Made by a program: the position numbers and the translations under genes. The notes under the pieces are model-generated. The model was not told the origin of the DNA and searched no databases. It saw nothing but the letters and a program-made list of their open reading frames with translations. From assembly GCF_016097555.1 (NCBI RefSeq), contig NC_054712.1, positions 44,157,187 through 44,221,186 of the forward strand: a stretch of DNA of 64,000 nt. The letters are read 5' to 3'. This DNA comes from Gigantopelta aegis. Lineage: Eukaryota; Mollusca; Gastropoda; Neomphalida; Peltospiridae. This document shows positions 1 to 11,545 of the stretch, one piece after another (within the stretch, counting starts at the first letter, position 1; each line of letters opens with the position of its first letter).

Positions 1-590
1 ACGCATATGTGTGTATGTATGTAAACAGATATTCCATCAAGAACGCCTTCCAAAGAAAATCTATAGCCTATTGATTATAGAGTACATAAGGGGGAGCGGA
101 TCCGCATATAATATTCATGTATGGCTCGTACTGCAATTCACTATAATGCATTATAATGATACGATGTGAGGGATGAAAGTAAATGGATCCATGGCAACAG
201 TAAAAATAAAATGGACGCATTTAAGTTCAATATTTCGTAATTGGTTTGAGTGATGAGCACTTCGAAAATTGTTAGGTTTGTGTTTTGTTCTCCAGTCAAT
301 TATGTCTACATGCATCCATGCAGAAGCCTAAAACCTACTTTGTTGACGTTTAGTCGAGCATTTTACATTAGAAATTAGAAACAAACAAACAACTGTTCAG
401 AAGTAAAAAAAAAGAGCCAAGTCAACGGAAGATGTATATATATTATGTATCGCTAATTTGGTGACGTTCGTACGATTAAGCTCGACGTTTGTCGGTGTGT
501 CTGCGCGCCGTTAGCGTGAAGGTGGACAGCTTTCTTTTTTGAGAGATGCAGTTTTCATCTGATACACGTATTTGGCTGTGTGCTGTGTAC
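1..590 (+). repeat. Duplicated 5' flank, homologous to about 11800-12165
   Basis: The two segments share long stretches, such as the run from TATTCCATCAAGAACGCC to the exon-1 start. The left copy carries about 195 bp of extra sequence (roughly 300-485) not present on the right. Same orientation. It contains the broken exon 1 described separately. Confidence 0.8.
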
Positions 591-593
591 TAA
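546..593 (+). pseudogene. Broken exon 1 of a tandem paralog of the PAN/lectin gene
   Basis: The 15 codons after ATG 546 match exon 1 of the intact gene almost codon for codon, up to the middle of the hydrophobic core. TAC TAA then replaces the rest, and TAATAG microsatellite growth follows at once. No donor site and no PAN exon are seen downstream. It lies in a 5' flank also shared with the intact gene. I call it the start of a dead duplicate. Confidence 0.82.
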
Positions 594-640
594 TAATAGT
601 AATAGTAATAGTAATAGTAATAATAATATTAATACCTGTG
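591..640. repeat. TAATAG/TAA microsatellite
   Basis: About seven imperfect TAATAG/TAATAA units begin at the premature stop of the broken exon 1. They may have arisen by slippage at the break. Confidence 0.8.
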
Positions 641-766
641 GTTGTGTTGCTTACCAATAAATAACTATAATAAAGGTGAATACAATAAAATATCGTTTGT
701 AATGTCTTTTGTACATAATTTATGCGGACAAAACATGCACTTTTATTAGCAATCAATGGGCATTTT

Positions 767-1165
767 TAGATTTTATTAGTCAGAAACATCTTACAATGCA
801 GGAAAATCAGGACAGCCCCTTTAATAATGGTATGCAAATTTGCAAGGTCTAGGCAACCATGCGTTGTTGTCAATGGGTCATTTGTTTACACGTCAACAAG
901 ACCTGTATACCTGAACATTATGTTTTCGTAAGATTTAGATAAAATGCGTGATTTCAAGCTACTTTGTGCAAATCGTGATGTCGTTATATTACCGATGGAG
1001 TCGACTTCAGTACTGTATTTTACTAAATATCGAACTAAAATGTTATTTTAGAAGTGTTATAGGATAAATAGGATTTACTACTGGTGACGAATCCTCTATA
1101 TGTAGACGATTCGTCAGGAGTGTTTTTATATGGAAAATATCAACGAGTCTACGTTAATTGGTATT
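767..1165 (+). repeat. Right end of a TTAA MITE plus a decayed foldback repeat
   Basis: 767-814 matches the right end of the TTAA-flanked MITE family (ACATCTTACAATGCAG, then CCCCTTTAA). The next roughly 350 bp match 60957-61325, which has no MITE at the matching TTAAT. The tail (1088-1165) is a decayed copy of the foldback at 61186-61323. Confidence 0.65.
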
Positions 1166-1784
1166 TGTTGAGGCTCAACCGTCATGTGGGATATAAAACG
1201 TACACCCGAGGTGGTGGTGGGAATTAATTTTAACACTGGAACTAGGCAAGCATAGTAAAATGCATCTCAATAATGAACATTTGAAGAGTTTAGGCGCAAA
1301 TCGCGATATGTCCATTTTTCATTTTGAGTAAAAGTGATTTTTTTAATTGGCGTATATCGCGTTTTGATAAAAAAAGAAAAAAGAAAAAGGGATTTACCCA
1401 ATACGATTTCATAAGGATCAATCACGTTTTGCAGCAAATCAGCGGGCCTACGATTAGCCCTTACTGAGATACAATAATGGCTTTAACTAAAAACTAGAAA
1501 GAAAATGGTTTATATCGCGTTTTGCGCCTGAACTCTTCATTTGTAGGACAGTATGGCGGCCATTTTGAAAAATGGCCACCATATTGAAAATTCAAGTGGT
1601 TCCTTAATTGGGTGTGATGAACGCCATATGCAGATCATCTGTGCCACGCTTCATGTTTCTATCATCATTTGAAAGGTTATTTCAGCTATCTGTTCTCCTA
1701 ATAGTGTTATTAGTAGATGTCCCTGTATTTGAGAGGGGCCCCAACTTATCTGCCACGCCCACCACCAGAAACCTTTTACCGAAA
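1166..1784. other. No gene seen
   Basis: AT-rich sequence with short repeated phrases (TATATCGCGTTTTG twice, 1351 and 1510; GCGGCCATTTTGAAAAATGGCC palindrome-like at 1556-1577). Short ORFs here have no recognisable domain. Confidence 0.5.
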
Positions 1785-2003
1785 CGTTTTTGTTAACATA
1801 TATGATGAGCAATAAAAAAAGCCCAGGTGTACATAATGTCCTCTCTGGGTGGCACATAGCTCATTCTGAAGCCGGTCTATAAGCACATATCTTCCTATGC
1901 ATCTATTGATTTAAATATCGATTTATTAACACTGCATATCAATATTCCGTATTTTGGTATTTTCAAAAATGTTCAATAAAGTACAGCCGACAAACATGTA
2001 TGT

Positions 2004-2005
<2 letters not shown>

Positions 2006-2087
<82 letters not shown>
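2006..2087. repeat. (TC)n microsatellite
   Basis: About 40 uninterrupted TC units inside the duplicated block. The right copy has a longer, more complex CT region at the same place. Confidence 0.95.
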
Positions 2088-2091
<4 letters not shown>

Positions 2092-2273
2092 TCATTCTCC
2101 CTCTATAGCTGTTTCTCTGTGTATATATATCTCTCTCTTTATTAGTTTGTATGCATGTGTTGGTGTGTGCGTGTGTTTGACGATATCAGATGGGCATATC
2201 TCGATTTACTGCTGACATCCGTCATGAGCACCGATTATAGTTCCTTTGTTTTCAAACGCGAAGCTGATACCAC

Positions 2274-2471
2274 CAGTGTCGGATCCAGAAAATAGATTTA
2301 GGGGGCCTCAATGACATGAGGCGGAATGCCAATGGAACTTTGGGGGAGGTTTGGAGGGGATCGTAAAATAAGAAAAGAAAATTAATATATAATAAAATTA
2401 TAACTGTCGCAAAATTTAGGGGAGCGGGCCCCTGCCCCCCCCCCCCCCCCCCCCCCCCAGATCCGCTTCTG
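2274..2471. mobile_element. 198-bp insertion with 5-bp target duplication
   Basis: Flanked by ACCAC (2269-2273 and 2472-2476). The right-hand duplicate has a single uninterrupted ACCAC at the matching place (22854-22858). The ends carry an imperfect inverted match around CGGATC. A run of 20 or more C lies near its right end. Class unknown. Confidence 0.6.
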
Positions 2472-2615
2472 ACCACTACCTTAATAATGCAAGCAATTTA
2501 TGCAGACAAAAGACCAGCCTAGTTGTGATATGATTGTCGCTTTTATTCTCAGTCTGCATAATTTATTCACATATTTAACATGCTCCTCTATATACATTTG
2601 AAGATGGTATTGTTG

Positions 2616-3000
2616 TTAAAGGGACATTCCTGAGTTTGCTGCAATGTTTAAGATGTTATCGACTAACAGAGACTTTTTGACAACTGTAATTACATATCAA
2701 ATATATTTTTTCTGCATAAAATATTAGTGGCTGTATATTAAACGTGTTTTTAATCGTTCTAATATTTCTACTAGGTTAAATTTAATTTTATTTCGTAAAA
2801 AAGATTTTTTCGTACGAACGAAATTATTTGAAGACAAAATCCAGTTTGGGCTTCTTACAAATATTAAGACGACCAGAAACGCATTGAATATACTGATATT
2901 CTAAACAAGAAAATATATTTAATATGCAAGTTTAATCGTAGAAATATTTTATTAGTCGGAAACATTTTACAATGCACCAAACTCGGGAATGTCCCTTTAA
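2616..3000. mobile_element. TTAA-flanked MITE (piggyBac-like), copy 1
   Basis: TTAA, then AGGGACATTCCTGAGTTTGC, ending in the inverse ACTCGGGAATGTCCCT and TTAA. The right duplicate has the uninterrupted sequence with one TTAA (23026-23029). That gives direct evidence of insertion at TTAA, the piggyBac target. No coding sequence, so non-autonomous. Confidence 0.85.
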
Positions 3001-3470
3001 TTTTCCGGGTTGTCGCCTATTCACTTTTATCGCTTGTGTATTTATTTCGCTGGTTTACTATACCATGTCTCTAATTGCCCCATAGTTACAGAAACCATGC
3101 GTCTGTCGGTCCATTAGAGAGTTTAGCTTTGGATACATAGACAATGTGTTTCTGTCAACTGTCTATATTTGTATATTTATATATGTATCCCTGTATCCTA
3201 AAATGCATTATATGTCTATACATGTATTACTGTGTTATACATTATCACGCACTGAGCTGTTTTGAACCGTAAAGCACCGTGTGAATAAAGGATTAAAATT
3301 AGAACTTTACAGTTATTTGCTTGTCTCGCTATTCTTCGCATCTAGAATGCCATTGTTTACGTAAGTTATGGGAATTTGTTTTACTCTGTACTCGTGCGCT
3401 ATAGAAGCGAAGGTAGTGATAGATGGTGTGGGGATCAACTCTCCTATACATAAAGCACCTGACAGGATTC

Positions 3471-3680
3471 CAGGCACCGGCATTGGTGGTGTGGTGGTTA
3501 AGCCACTGGACATAAGGCTGGTATACCAGCGTAGGTACAGGGTTCGTAGCCTGGTACCGGCTCTCGCTAGGAGCGACTTTTAACGACTCAGTGAGTAGGT
3601 GTAAGACCACTACACCGTCTCCTCTCTCAATAACCATTAACAACTAACCCAGACAGGTAAGATAGCTACGGTGTTCAACA
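3471..3680 (+). mobile_element. tRNA-headed SINE, short V-type family (C), in duplicated block
   Basis: A-box-like GTGGTTAAGCCA and B-box-like GGGTTCGTAGCC lie about 45 bp apart, followed by a body with TTTTAACGACTCAGTGAG and TAACCATTAACAACTAACCC. The copy at 23845-24065 is the partner in the other duplicate. Its 3' end runs into a GA tract. Confidence 0.7.
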
Positions 3681-3683
3681 CAT

Positions 3684-3939
<256 letters not shown>

Positions 3940-4187
3940 GAGATAGAGAGACGAGGGTGGGGGGCAGTTGGTGCCACTTAAACTAATTCTACCGATAAAG
4001 CAACAAGGAGGTTTATATATTCGCATCCTTATAAATCTGTGACAATTCATGGAGTCCGCTAATTCTACGGAAAGTACTAGCCTGAGATGACGTGGATCTG
4101 GGATGGTTCATATAAATCATACGCATACAGACAGGCACGAACACACACACAGCCATACATGCATCCATGCATCCATCCATCCATCGG

Positions 4188-5221
4188 GGGCGGGACGTAG
4201 CCCAGTGGTAAAGCACACACATTATGTGCGGTCGGTCTAGGATCGATCCCCGTCGGTGTACTCATTGGTATATTTCTCGTTCCAGCCAGTGCAGCACGAG
4301 AGGTATATCAAAGACAATGATATGTGCTATCCTGGCTGTGGGATGGTGCATATAAAAGATCCCTTGCTACTAACAGGAAAATGTTCTCTCTAATGGCCGG
4401 CGCAGACGAGCGTGTTTTAACGCATGCGTCTTTCGTTAAAAAACGCATCCGTACGAACGCAGTAAAAACGCATCATGTGCGACCCCCTCTGCGTTGTGTT
4501 TTTTTAGCGCAGCGTCGATTTTTCAAATATCAAACATGTTTGATTTTAGACGCACAAACGCATCCGTCTCCTGCCGTATCCGTCTAAAAACGCACGTGTG
4601 CACCTACTTGCGTCTGCGTTGCGTTCACATTTTTTATATTGACCAATCATCTGTCTATATATCTGTATATAGCGAAATTAACAATTATTGGTTTCAGCGA
4701 TGAATAGAACTGTGAAAACAGACCCGACCATTAAAAATGACTAACATGTAAATGTTTCAACACAAATAATTTCCAACTGCCTGCTTTCTAAATAGATGAA
4801 ATAAAAAAATAAAAATGATTGCATTCATTGTACTATGCCTAATAATAATAATTAAAACAAATAAGAAAGATTTATATCGTAATAGTATATTGTATATAAT
4901 GTTTTAAATAAAGTTTATTATGTTTTAAAATGTATTAATAATTTACATTTAATCTTTGTTATTTTTGCTAGAGTAAAATATGAATAAATTAATTAATAAA
5001 AGAAATCGTCAGTGGATCGCAGGAACGCAGCGCAGGTAGGCGCACACAAAACGCACCCGTCTGCGTTGAGTATGCGTTTTTTTAACGCAGACGCATGCGT
5101 TAAAAAACGCTCGTCTGCGCCGGGCATAAGACTATATGTCAAAATAACCAAATGTTTGGCATCCAATAGCTGATGATTAATAAATCGATATGCTCCAGTG
5201 GTGTCGGTAAACAACACAAAA
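4188..5221 (+). mobile_element. tRNA-headed SINE (family A), split by a MITE
   Basis: Head with TAGCCCAGTGGT (A box) and GGATCGATCCC (B box), then the common body ...GGTGCATATAAAAGATCCCTTGC. It breaks off at 4390 and resumes at 5130 with ACTATATGTCAAAATAACC and the family 3' end GGTGTCG(G)TAAAC. The interruption is the 733-bp element described next. Confidence 0.82.
4394..5126. mobile_element. PIF/Harbinger-like MITE inserted in the SINE
   Basis: Flanked by TAA on both sides (4391-4393, 5127-5129), a 3-bp duplication typical of Harbinger. Left end TGGCCGGCGCAGACGAGCG; the right end is its near-perfect inverse. The arms continue through AACGCATGCGTC. Subterminal regions are crowded with ACGCA/TGCGT words on both strands. 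The AT-rich centre holds no transposase. Confidence 0.82.
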
Positions 5222-5409
5222 TTTAACGTTGATATCAAACGATTAGTAATACGATGACGACGATGATGACAATGATGATAAATAATCAATTAAATACAGA
5301 AAAAAAAAATCATCATAGACAACTAAACTGTACTCAGTGAATTCTATTTGCCCGTGTTACCGCATCACTAGTTCAATGTTTAGACTAATGATTCTGAAAT
5401 CTCGTTTCA

Positions 5410-5727
5410 TATCACTCATTTCATTTAATTTCATTTCAACTTATTTTCGTGCTTATAGCCAATTAAGGTTCAAGCACGCTGTCCTGGGCACACACAGACA
5501 CACCTTGGCTGCCTGGGCTGTCTGTACAGGATAGTGGGTTAGTTAATTATTAATTGGTAGTGGTTAGTGAGAAAGAAGAGGGTGTAGTGGCCTTACACCT
5601 ATCGGATAGGCTATCCACCGAGTCGTTAAAACTCGCTCTGGGTGGGAGCCAGTACCGGGCTACGAACCCGGTACCTACCAGCCGTATGTCCGATGGCCAA
5701 ACCATGACACCACCGAGGCCAGTACCC
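5410..5727 (-). mobile_element. tRNA-headed SINE, family C, minus strand
   Basis: Read on the minus strand it has a tRNA-like head (GGTTCGTAGCCCGGTAC as B box), the body with GTCCTG..GACAG, and ends TTAATTGGCTATAAGCACGAAAATAAG followed by an AAATG-rich tail. It abuts the splice acceptor of the dead lectin exon at 5730. Confidence 0.75.
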
Positions 5728-5735
5728 AGTTTCAG

Positions 5736-5808
5736 ATGTGTATTCTATTGGTCTGACGGACATACAGACCTAGGGTGCGTACGTCTGGAAGAAGGGCAAT
5801 GTCGCAAC
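5736..5808 (+). pseudogene. Broken last exon (C-type lectin) of the tandem paralog
   Basis: Acceptor TTTCAG (5730-5735) and the next 73 bp align with exon 4 of the intact gene. They read VYSIGLTDIQT, then TAG (5771-5773) where the intact gene has GAG, then GAYVWKKGNVATS. Homology stops exactly where a perfect-arm hairpin begins (5809). A minus-strand SINE ends just upstream of the acceptor. The EPN and FLD parts are gone. Confidence 0.83.
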
Positions 5809-5912
5809 TAGCCCGAGTACTCTGACAGTAAGAGAGCTAGACGGACATTTGGAGGCTCTGTTATTTGTCTACATGTCCGTCTTGCTCTCCTACTGTCAGA
5901 GTACTCGCGCTA
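5809..5912. repeat. Hairpin: 38-40 bp arms, about 24-base loop
   Basis: TAGCCCGAGTACTCTGACAG begins the left arm, which continues through GAGCTAGACGGACAT. The right arm from ATGTCCGTC to CGCGCTA is its inverse with only a few mismatches. It begins exactly where homology to the lectin exon ends. Probably a small foldback transposon that truncated the exon. Confidence 0.8.
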
Positions 5913-5936
5913 CATCAATACGTACTTAAAACTGTG

Positions 5937-7059
5937 TGTCACGGTGATCCTATAATACCCTAACTGAATGAAACACGATTATCCAAATATCTCTCCTAAC
6001 TGTATATCTATTAGATATCTCTGTATCGGGCAGTTATACCCGCGTGGCTCGTCTAGGTATGATCAGAGATAAGATCTTATATATAAAGTATAAGTAATAT
6101 AGCACGTTTAGTTCACTAGAAAACACAACAAAAACACAATACACTTTGGAATCTGTATTGATACTACGCTGACAAATGTACTGCCGCAGTAGTTAATTAA
6201 CAACAACAAATAATAACAACCCAGAACTGATCACTTAATTAGTTAATCTCTAGGTGTCTAGTTTACACAATATTCTAATCACTTCACCGTGACACAACAC
6301 CCACACGTGTGATAATCGAGAAACGCTTCCAGGGGAACTTAATTACTAAAGGAATTACAACTCTATTCCTAACTGGTTAATTTTTAATTAACCTTTAAAT
6401 ACTCATTCAGTAACCTTATAATACAGAATTAATACTGGTACCTATCACAATAAAGATAATACCTACAGTTTACCTAGGTCCTCTAGGATGACTGGCTACG
6501 CTTTAATATTTTAGAACAGTGAAGCCTACAATTTACTTCGTCAGATTACCGGCAGCACCGTCTAAATAATATTGGTATAATACAGTATTAGAATATTTAA
6601 AGTCACATCAATCACATCAAGGTTATACAACAGAGCAGAAATAATATTTACCAAACCCAAACGGACACGTACCCTGGAAGCCTTCCAATATGTTTCTCCC
6701 TGTTATCTCTAAAACCCTAGCTATTTATTATAAAACCGAATATCGCCTAGGGGTACAACGCGGTCCTCCCCCTATCAAGTGATATTTCCACAGCGACCAA
6801 GCCGTCATATTTTTCTTAGATGACCAGACTTGCTGATGCCTAGTCGCCAAAATCACGTAACTATTACGTAACTACTGGCCACATGGCCTCCGCAGCTGGT
6901 CTGGGTGTGTATTGGAAAGAGCACGACCACCGTCGCGCAGAGGTATTACGTAACAAAGTGCCCACCCGGGCTTAAGTGCATATTGGAACTGCACACGGCC
7001 CTCTAAAACAATTAATATCGCCACAGGCGAAAACAAAATTAAGAGCATGTTCCGTCACA
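5937..7059 (-). mobile_element. Solo LTR of a retrotransposon, 1,123 bp
   Basis: Read on the minus strand it begins TGTGACGGAACATGC and ends CACCGTGACA, the usual TG..CA termini. It is flanked by a perfect 5-bp duplication CTGTG (5932-5936 and 7060-7064). Interior TATAA-like and AATAAA-like words fit a promoter and polyadenylation region. No internal coding region or second LTR adjoins it, so it is a solo LTR left by recombination. The family, probably Ty3/Gypsy, is inference. Confidence 0.8.
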
Positions 7060-7153
7060 CTGTGATAAAAGGAAGCCGAGCAATTCTAGGGGCGATGAGG
7101 AATGCACACTGTTAAAAACGAAGATCAGTTCATTTATATACTACCCTGTATTT

Positions 7154-7487
7154 TAGGGGCGATAGCCCAGTGGTAAAACGATCCCTTGATGCGCGGTCGG
7201 TTTGGGATCGATACCTGTCAGTGGGTCCATTGGGCTATTTCTCGCTCCAGTCAGTGTACCACGACTGATATATCAAAGGCCGTGGTGTGTGCTATCCTGT
7301 CTATGAGATGGTGCATATAAAAGATCCCTTGCTGCAAATAAAAAAAGAGTAGACATTGAAGTGGCGACAGCGGGTTTCCTCCCTCAATATCTGTGTGGTA
7401 CTTAACCATATGTCTGACGCCATATAACCGTAATTAAAATGTGTTGAATACGTCGTTAAATAAAAGCATTTCCTTCTTTCCTTACCC
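7154..7487 (+). mobile_element. tRNA-headed SINE, family A
   Basis: Head AGGGGCGATAGCCCAGTGGT with GGGATCGATACC as B box; body GGTGCATATAAAAGATCCCTTGC; 3' end CGTCGTTAAATAAAAGC with a CTTTCC-rich tail. Imperfect flanking repeats (CTACCCTGTA and TTACCCCTGTA) look like a target-site duplication. Confidence 0.82.
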
Positions 7488-7599
7488 CTGTACTTGGCCA
7501 TGCGAATCTAGACAGAGTTGCATAGCAAACTGAGGATGACAACAACTGGTGGAGTTGTATCGCAAGTATGACGTCGACTGGAAAACGCACATTAAAACT

Positions 7600-7810
7600 A
7601 AACCTTGAATACAGTCTTTTGCTTTATTTATTGCCCACCAGCATACATCCATTTAAACAAAATCGATAGAATGCATTATTGTTTCTTGCTACGATTATAC
7701 ATCTGGCCGGTGCGTTTTAAATGGAGTTCAGTATTCCCAAAAAAAGGAGACATCACGGAACCATTTATATTATGCACTTTCACAAACACTGGGAAATGCT
7801 TAAAACGGCA
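7600..7810 (+). repeat. Segment duplicated at 24825-25040
   Basis: Shared phrases include CATCCATTTAAAC, TCGATAGA, CTTGCTACGATTA and GGAACCATTTATAT, in the same order and orientation. Together with the exon-1 and exon-4 matches it is collinear between the dead and intact lectin loci. Confidence 0.7.
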
Positions 7811-7814
7811 TTTG

Positions 7815-7818
<4 letters not shown>

Positions 7819-7892
<74 letters not shown>
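7819..7892. repeat. (TA)n microsatellite
   Basis: About 37 TA units, uninterrupted. Confidence 0.95.
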
Positions 7893-7895
<3 letters not shown>

Positions 7896-8196
7896 CAGCA
7901 TTAAAAACACACCACCATTTGATGATAATTAATGTGAATGGGGCGTGTATCAGCATTAAAAATATCAATGAATAAGTACCGTAGTACCTTATAGACCATG
8001 AATGAGGACGAATAACTTACAAAAATGATTGCCTGAACACTTCATGAAACACAACACCAAAACACAACATAGTGCATGCATAGCATGAAAAACGTAAATT
8101 GAATGTGCAAATCATGCTGTTTGGGGCTATAAAAGATGGTCTCTGAAAAGCCACTTCCATTTATGAAGTAGTCTTTGAGGGAACGTTAAACAAGTG

Positions 8197-9209
8197 ATGG
8201 CAAGGTTGACAGCTGAGGAACGTGAACGTGCCTTAGATATGCTTCAAGTCAGCATTTCGAGAAGAGTCATCGCACCGCGGTTTGGATGCCACTATTCAAC
8301 AATCACTAGACTCCACAGGAGATACTAGCAGACAGGAACCACTAGGGACCGTCCACGTCCAGGCCAACGACGTGTTACGGCACCACCACAGGATCACCAT
8401 ATTGTTCGCCTTCATATTCGTGATCGAACGCTACCAGCTGCCAGGACTGCACAAACTGTTCAAGGTCGACGAGGGGTTATCAACGCAGACACTGTGCGTC
8501 ACCGTCTTCGCTCTGCTAGGCTGCGTGCTCAACGACCATATGTTGCACCTATCCTGACTGATCGACATCGAAATAAGCTCCGACGTTTGGCAGAAAGGTA
8601 TCGTCATTGGAGATTACAACGTTGGCATGGTGTGCTATTCTCTGACGAATCCCGTTTCCATTTAAGGAATGCTGATGGTCGGTTGCGGGTGTGGCGTAGG
8701 CGTGGAGAACCTACTCCCTTGTCCAGACGGATCGATGTGGTGGAGGGAGTGTCATGTGGGGCGGGATCAGTTATTATCATCGAACAGTACTCCATGTTTG
8801 CCGTGGCAGAATGAATGTCATTTACTACCGGGATAACTTATTGGGATAACGTCTTGCAAAATAACGTCATTCCCTTGTTTTCATCAGCATCGGGATATGC
8901 ACACGTTTCAGCAAAACAACGCCCGAGCGCACACAGCACGTGTTACAACAGTATCCAGGGAACAATAATGTCCTTTTGCTTGAACGACCTGCACTGTCCC
9001 CTGATTTATCGCCAATAGAGGATTTTTGGTATTACCTTGGTCAACGCATCTAACGTCGTCCACAAATGAATAGCCTTAGAGAACTGGAAAACGCACTACA
9101 GCAGGAGTGGAATGCTGTCCCCCAGAACACTATTCGCAGACATATCGGGTCGATGAGAAGACGTTGTATGGCTTGTGTTGCTGCAGATGGTGGTCATACG
9201 CTCCATTGA
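8197..9209 (+). pseudogene. Tc1-like (IS630/Tc1/mariner) transposase relic
   Basis: From ATG 8197 the first 43 codons read as a helix-turn-helix start (MARLTAEERERALDML), then TAG at codon 44 (8326-8328). The same frame continues through the paired DNA-binding domain to VLFSDESRF (first catalytic Asp). A frameshift near 8745-8755 moves the rest to another frame: GISYYHRTV, then two stops, then QQNNARAHT and SPDLSPIEDFW (catalytic Glu). The second catalytic Asp, normally QQDNARPHT, is Asn. The end is TGA at 9207. Length fits the family's roughly 340 residues. Inactive. Terminal inverted repeats were not found by eye. Confidence 0.85.
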
Positions 9210-9354
9210 CTTTTCATTGTGACGCCACATGTCTTTCATACGTAGATGAATTAAAACTAATCAATGATTGAGCATCCTTTTTTGTTTGTTGTTATTATCA
9301 ATCATCCATCTATTGCTGTTCACAACAAAAACATTTATTGCTCAGGTATTCTTT

Positions 9355-10000
9355 TCAAAATCCAAAAATGTCCTAGCGGCCACCTCGGTCACCTGCCTTA
9401 AACGGACACTTTTTCCCTCCCGAAAACGATTTATAATGTAAATGGACCTGTAATAAGCGGTCACCTGTCTAACGCTGCGGGAACCCACCTAAATCGGATC
9501 CCAAATCGCTAAAATACCTGTAGTAAGCGGCCACAGTATTTTGTTTCTATTATATAAAAAGGATATTTGAACAACAGCGATAAGGTGCAGCAAATAACCG
9601 ATCTTCACACCTTCGGGAATACTAGTACCCATTCAGTCACGACATGTCTACTGTGTATCAATTAAGAAAGTATGACTGTGAAATTCATCTAATTGCCTCT
9701 GGGCAGGCTACACTTGACATTTGTAGATTCACTTACTATGACAATACACCGCACGGAGTAGGAATTCAATAATTAAATGAAAAAAGAAAACAAACTTGTT
9801 GAGAACGTTTAATTTAATACAATCCATTCGCGTTATTTCTCAAAGAGACGACATGTCAAAAGTTGATCTATAGTCAACTGTGACACATCCGTTGATTAAC
9901 AGTACAGACGGTAAAACAAGACACAACAAAATGTTTTAAAGACGATATATGTGGCAACCTGTACTCAGCGGCCACCTGACTTAAGCGGCCATATATATAT
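9355..10000. repeat. Region with recurrent GCGGCCACCTG phrases
   Basis: AGCGGCCACCT, AGCGGTCACCTG, AGCGGCCACAG, AGCGGCCACCTG and AAGCGGCC occur at about 9377, 9457, 9530, 9967 and 9984. The phrase is common in miniature or pogo-like elements of marine invertebrates. No transposase here. Confidence 0.5.
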
Positions 10001-10408
10001 ATATTGGATGGATCTGACATTTTAATGATTTTATTATATTAATGTCGGTAAACAGTATTGCAGAATAGTTTGTGTATATTAATTGATATGGTATACACAT
10101 CAGTTACAAAACTGAGTAGTTGGTTAATTACGTAATTTGTTTATTTAGCTGTAGTAAATGTTAACTTATGGGTCAGTTTACACACGGTGCGATTTCGTCA
10201 TGGGTGAAAATGAAACTTCATAACTTTGAACATTTGTTGTGATATTCACGCGTGACAGTTATTATTCGAAGGACAGTTACCTGAAAAGAAATGTTTGTAA
10301 TTGTTTGCCAACAGAGGAACAGAGGATTCCACATCGTACTGTCCGTGTTGAAGATGAATAAACTGTGGGAAGACACATGTCTGAACGGCCATCATTAGCG
10401 ACGATTCG
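10001..10408. other. No gene seen
   Basis: AT-rich, no recognised repeat or coding region. Confidence 0.4.
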
Positions 10409-11272
10409 TGTTACGGCAATTATTGTCGTTTAATATAGTTATTTACATATGATGTTACCGATAAAATATTAGCATTTAGTTATGCAATGTAATTAATTTA
10501 AGTAGATGTTTAATAGAGGTAAAACCTAATTATTTACCTATATCTACTTATTAATTATTTAGTAATTAGGTCGTTTTACGGCAACAACTATAGATACGCA
10601 CAGCGCATGTGCGATAGCCCAGCAAGGCTGGGTCAGGTCACCCGCATTGCTGGAATTCCAGCCAGAGCTGACGATTCAGCTGTGCTGGGGTCGTTTGCAT
10701 ATATATAAGCGGTTGTTTGACAGCGCCGGTCAGTGAAGACACACACGTTTATCACGGGTACGTGGGTGTATTTCTATGTTTACAAACTAAACAATTATTT
10801 TATCAAAGTTACAAAACGGATTATAACGGCTTTACGCATTTTTATAAGATTAAATTCGACAGTTCTATTTATAAGACTAAATTCGACACGTAAAGTAAAT
10901 AACAGTACACCCAGATAAAGTTGTTGTATTCCAAAACAAGTATTGAAAGTATAGAATGCAGTTTAGAAGATTGACATTAAATACTAATAAACATTTGCTG
11001 TTCAAATATTTATTGACAGAAATTATTATTTAGAAAAGAAAGAAGTATAAAGAAAGGGATAAAGTACACGTTTGTTATAAAAATAGCATGCACATTTGCA
11101 TATTGGGGGAACAACTTCAGTAGTATAGTTTGAAGTAGTTCAGTGTTATTAATTAGTGATAATGTAGAAATTAGAATTAGCTATACAGAAATAAGAACAA
11201 CTGTTGAGAATACACCAAGATTGGAATCTATTGTTTGTGCACAAATAAATAAACAAATATTATTTATTTGCA
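10409..11272 (+). mobile_element. Possible LTR with TATA box
   Basis: Candidate LTR starting TGTTACGGCAAT and ending TTATTTGCA. It contains a TATATAA (10702-10708) after a GC-richer segment, then AATAAA words near the end (11244). Seven bases past the end is TGGTGACTC, the form of a tRNA primer-binding site. No target duplication or partner LTR was found, so the limits are tentative. Confidence 0.33.
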
Positions 11273-11379
11273 TCTTGTTTGGTGACTCATTTGCCTTTCA
11301 AACGACTCATGATTCATCCTGACAAATGAATTATTATTTCACTAATGAGAGTTGTTATGAATGTATGGCCACGGTCGTT

Positions 11380-11545
<166 letters not shown>

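Noticed and set aside
7605..7904. 99-codon open frame ending in Ile-Tyr repeats
   Set aside because: A duplicated non-coding segment followed by a TA tract.
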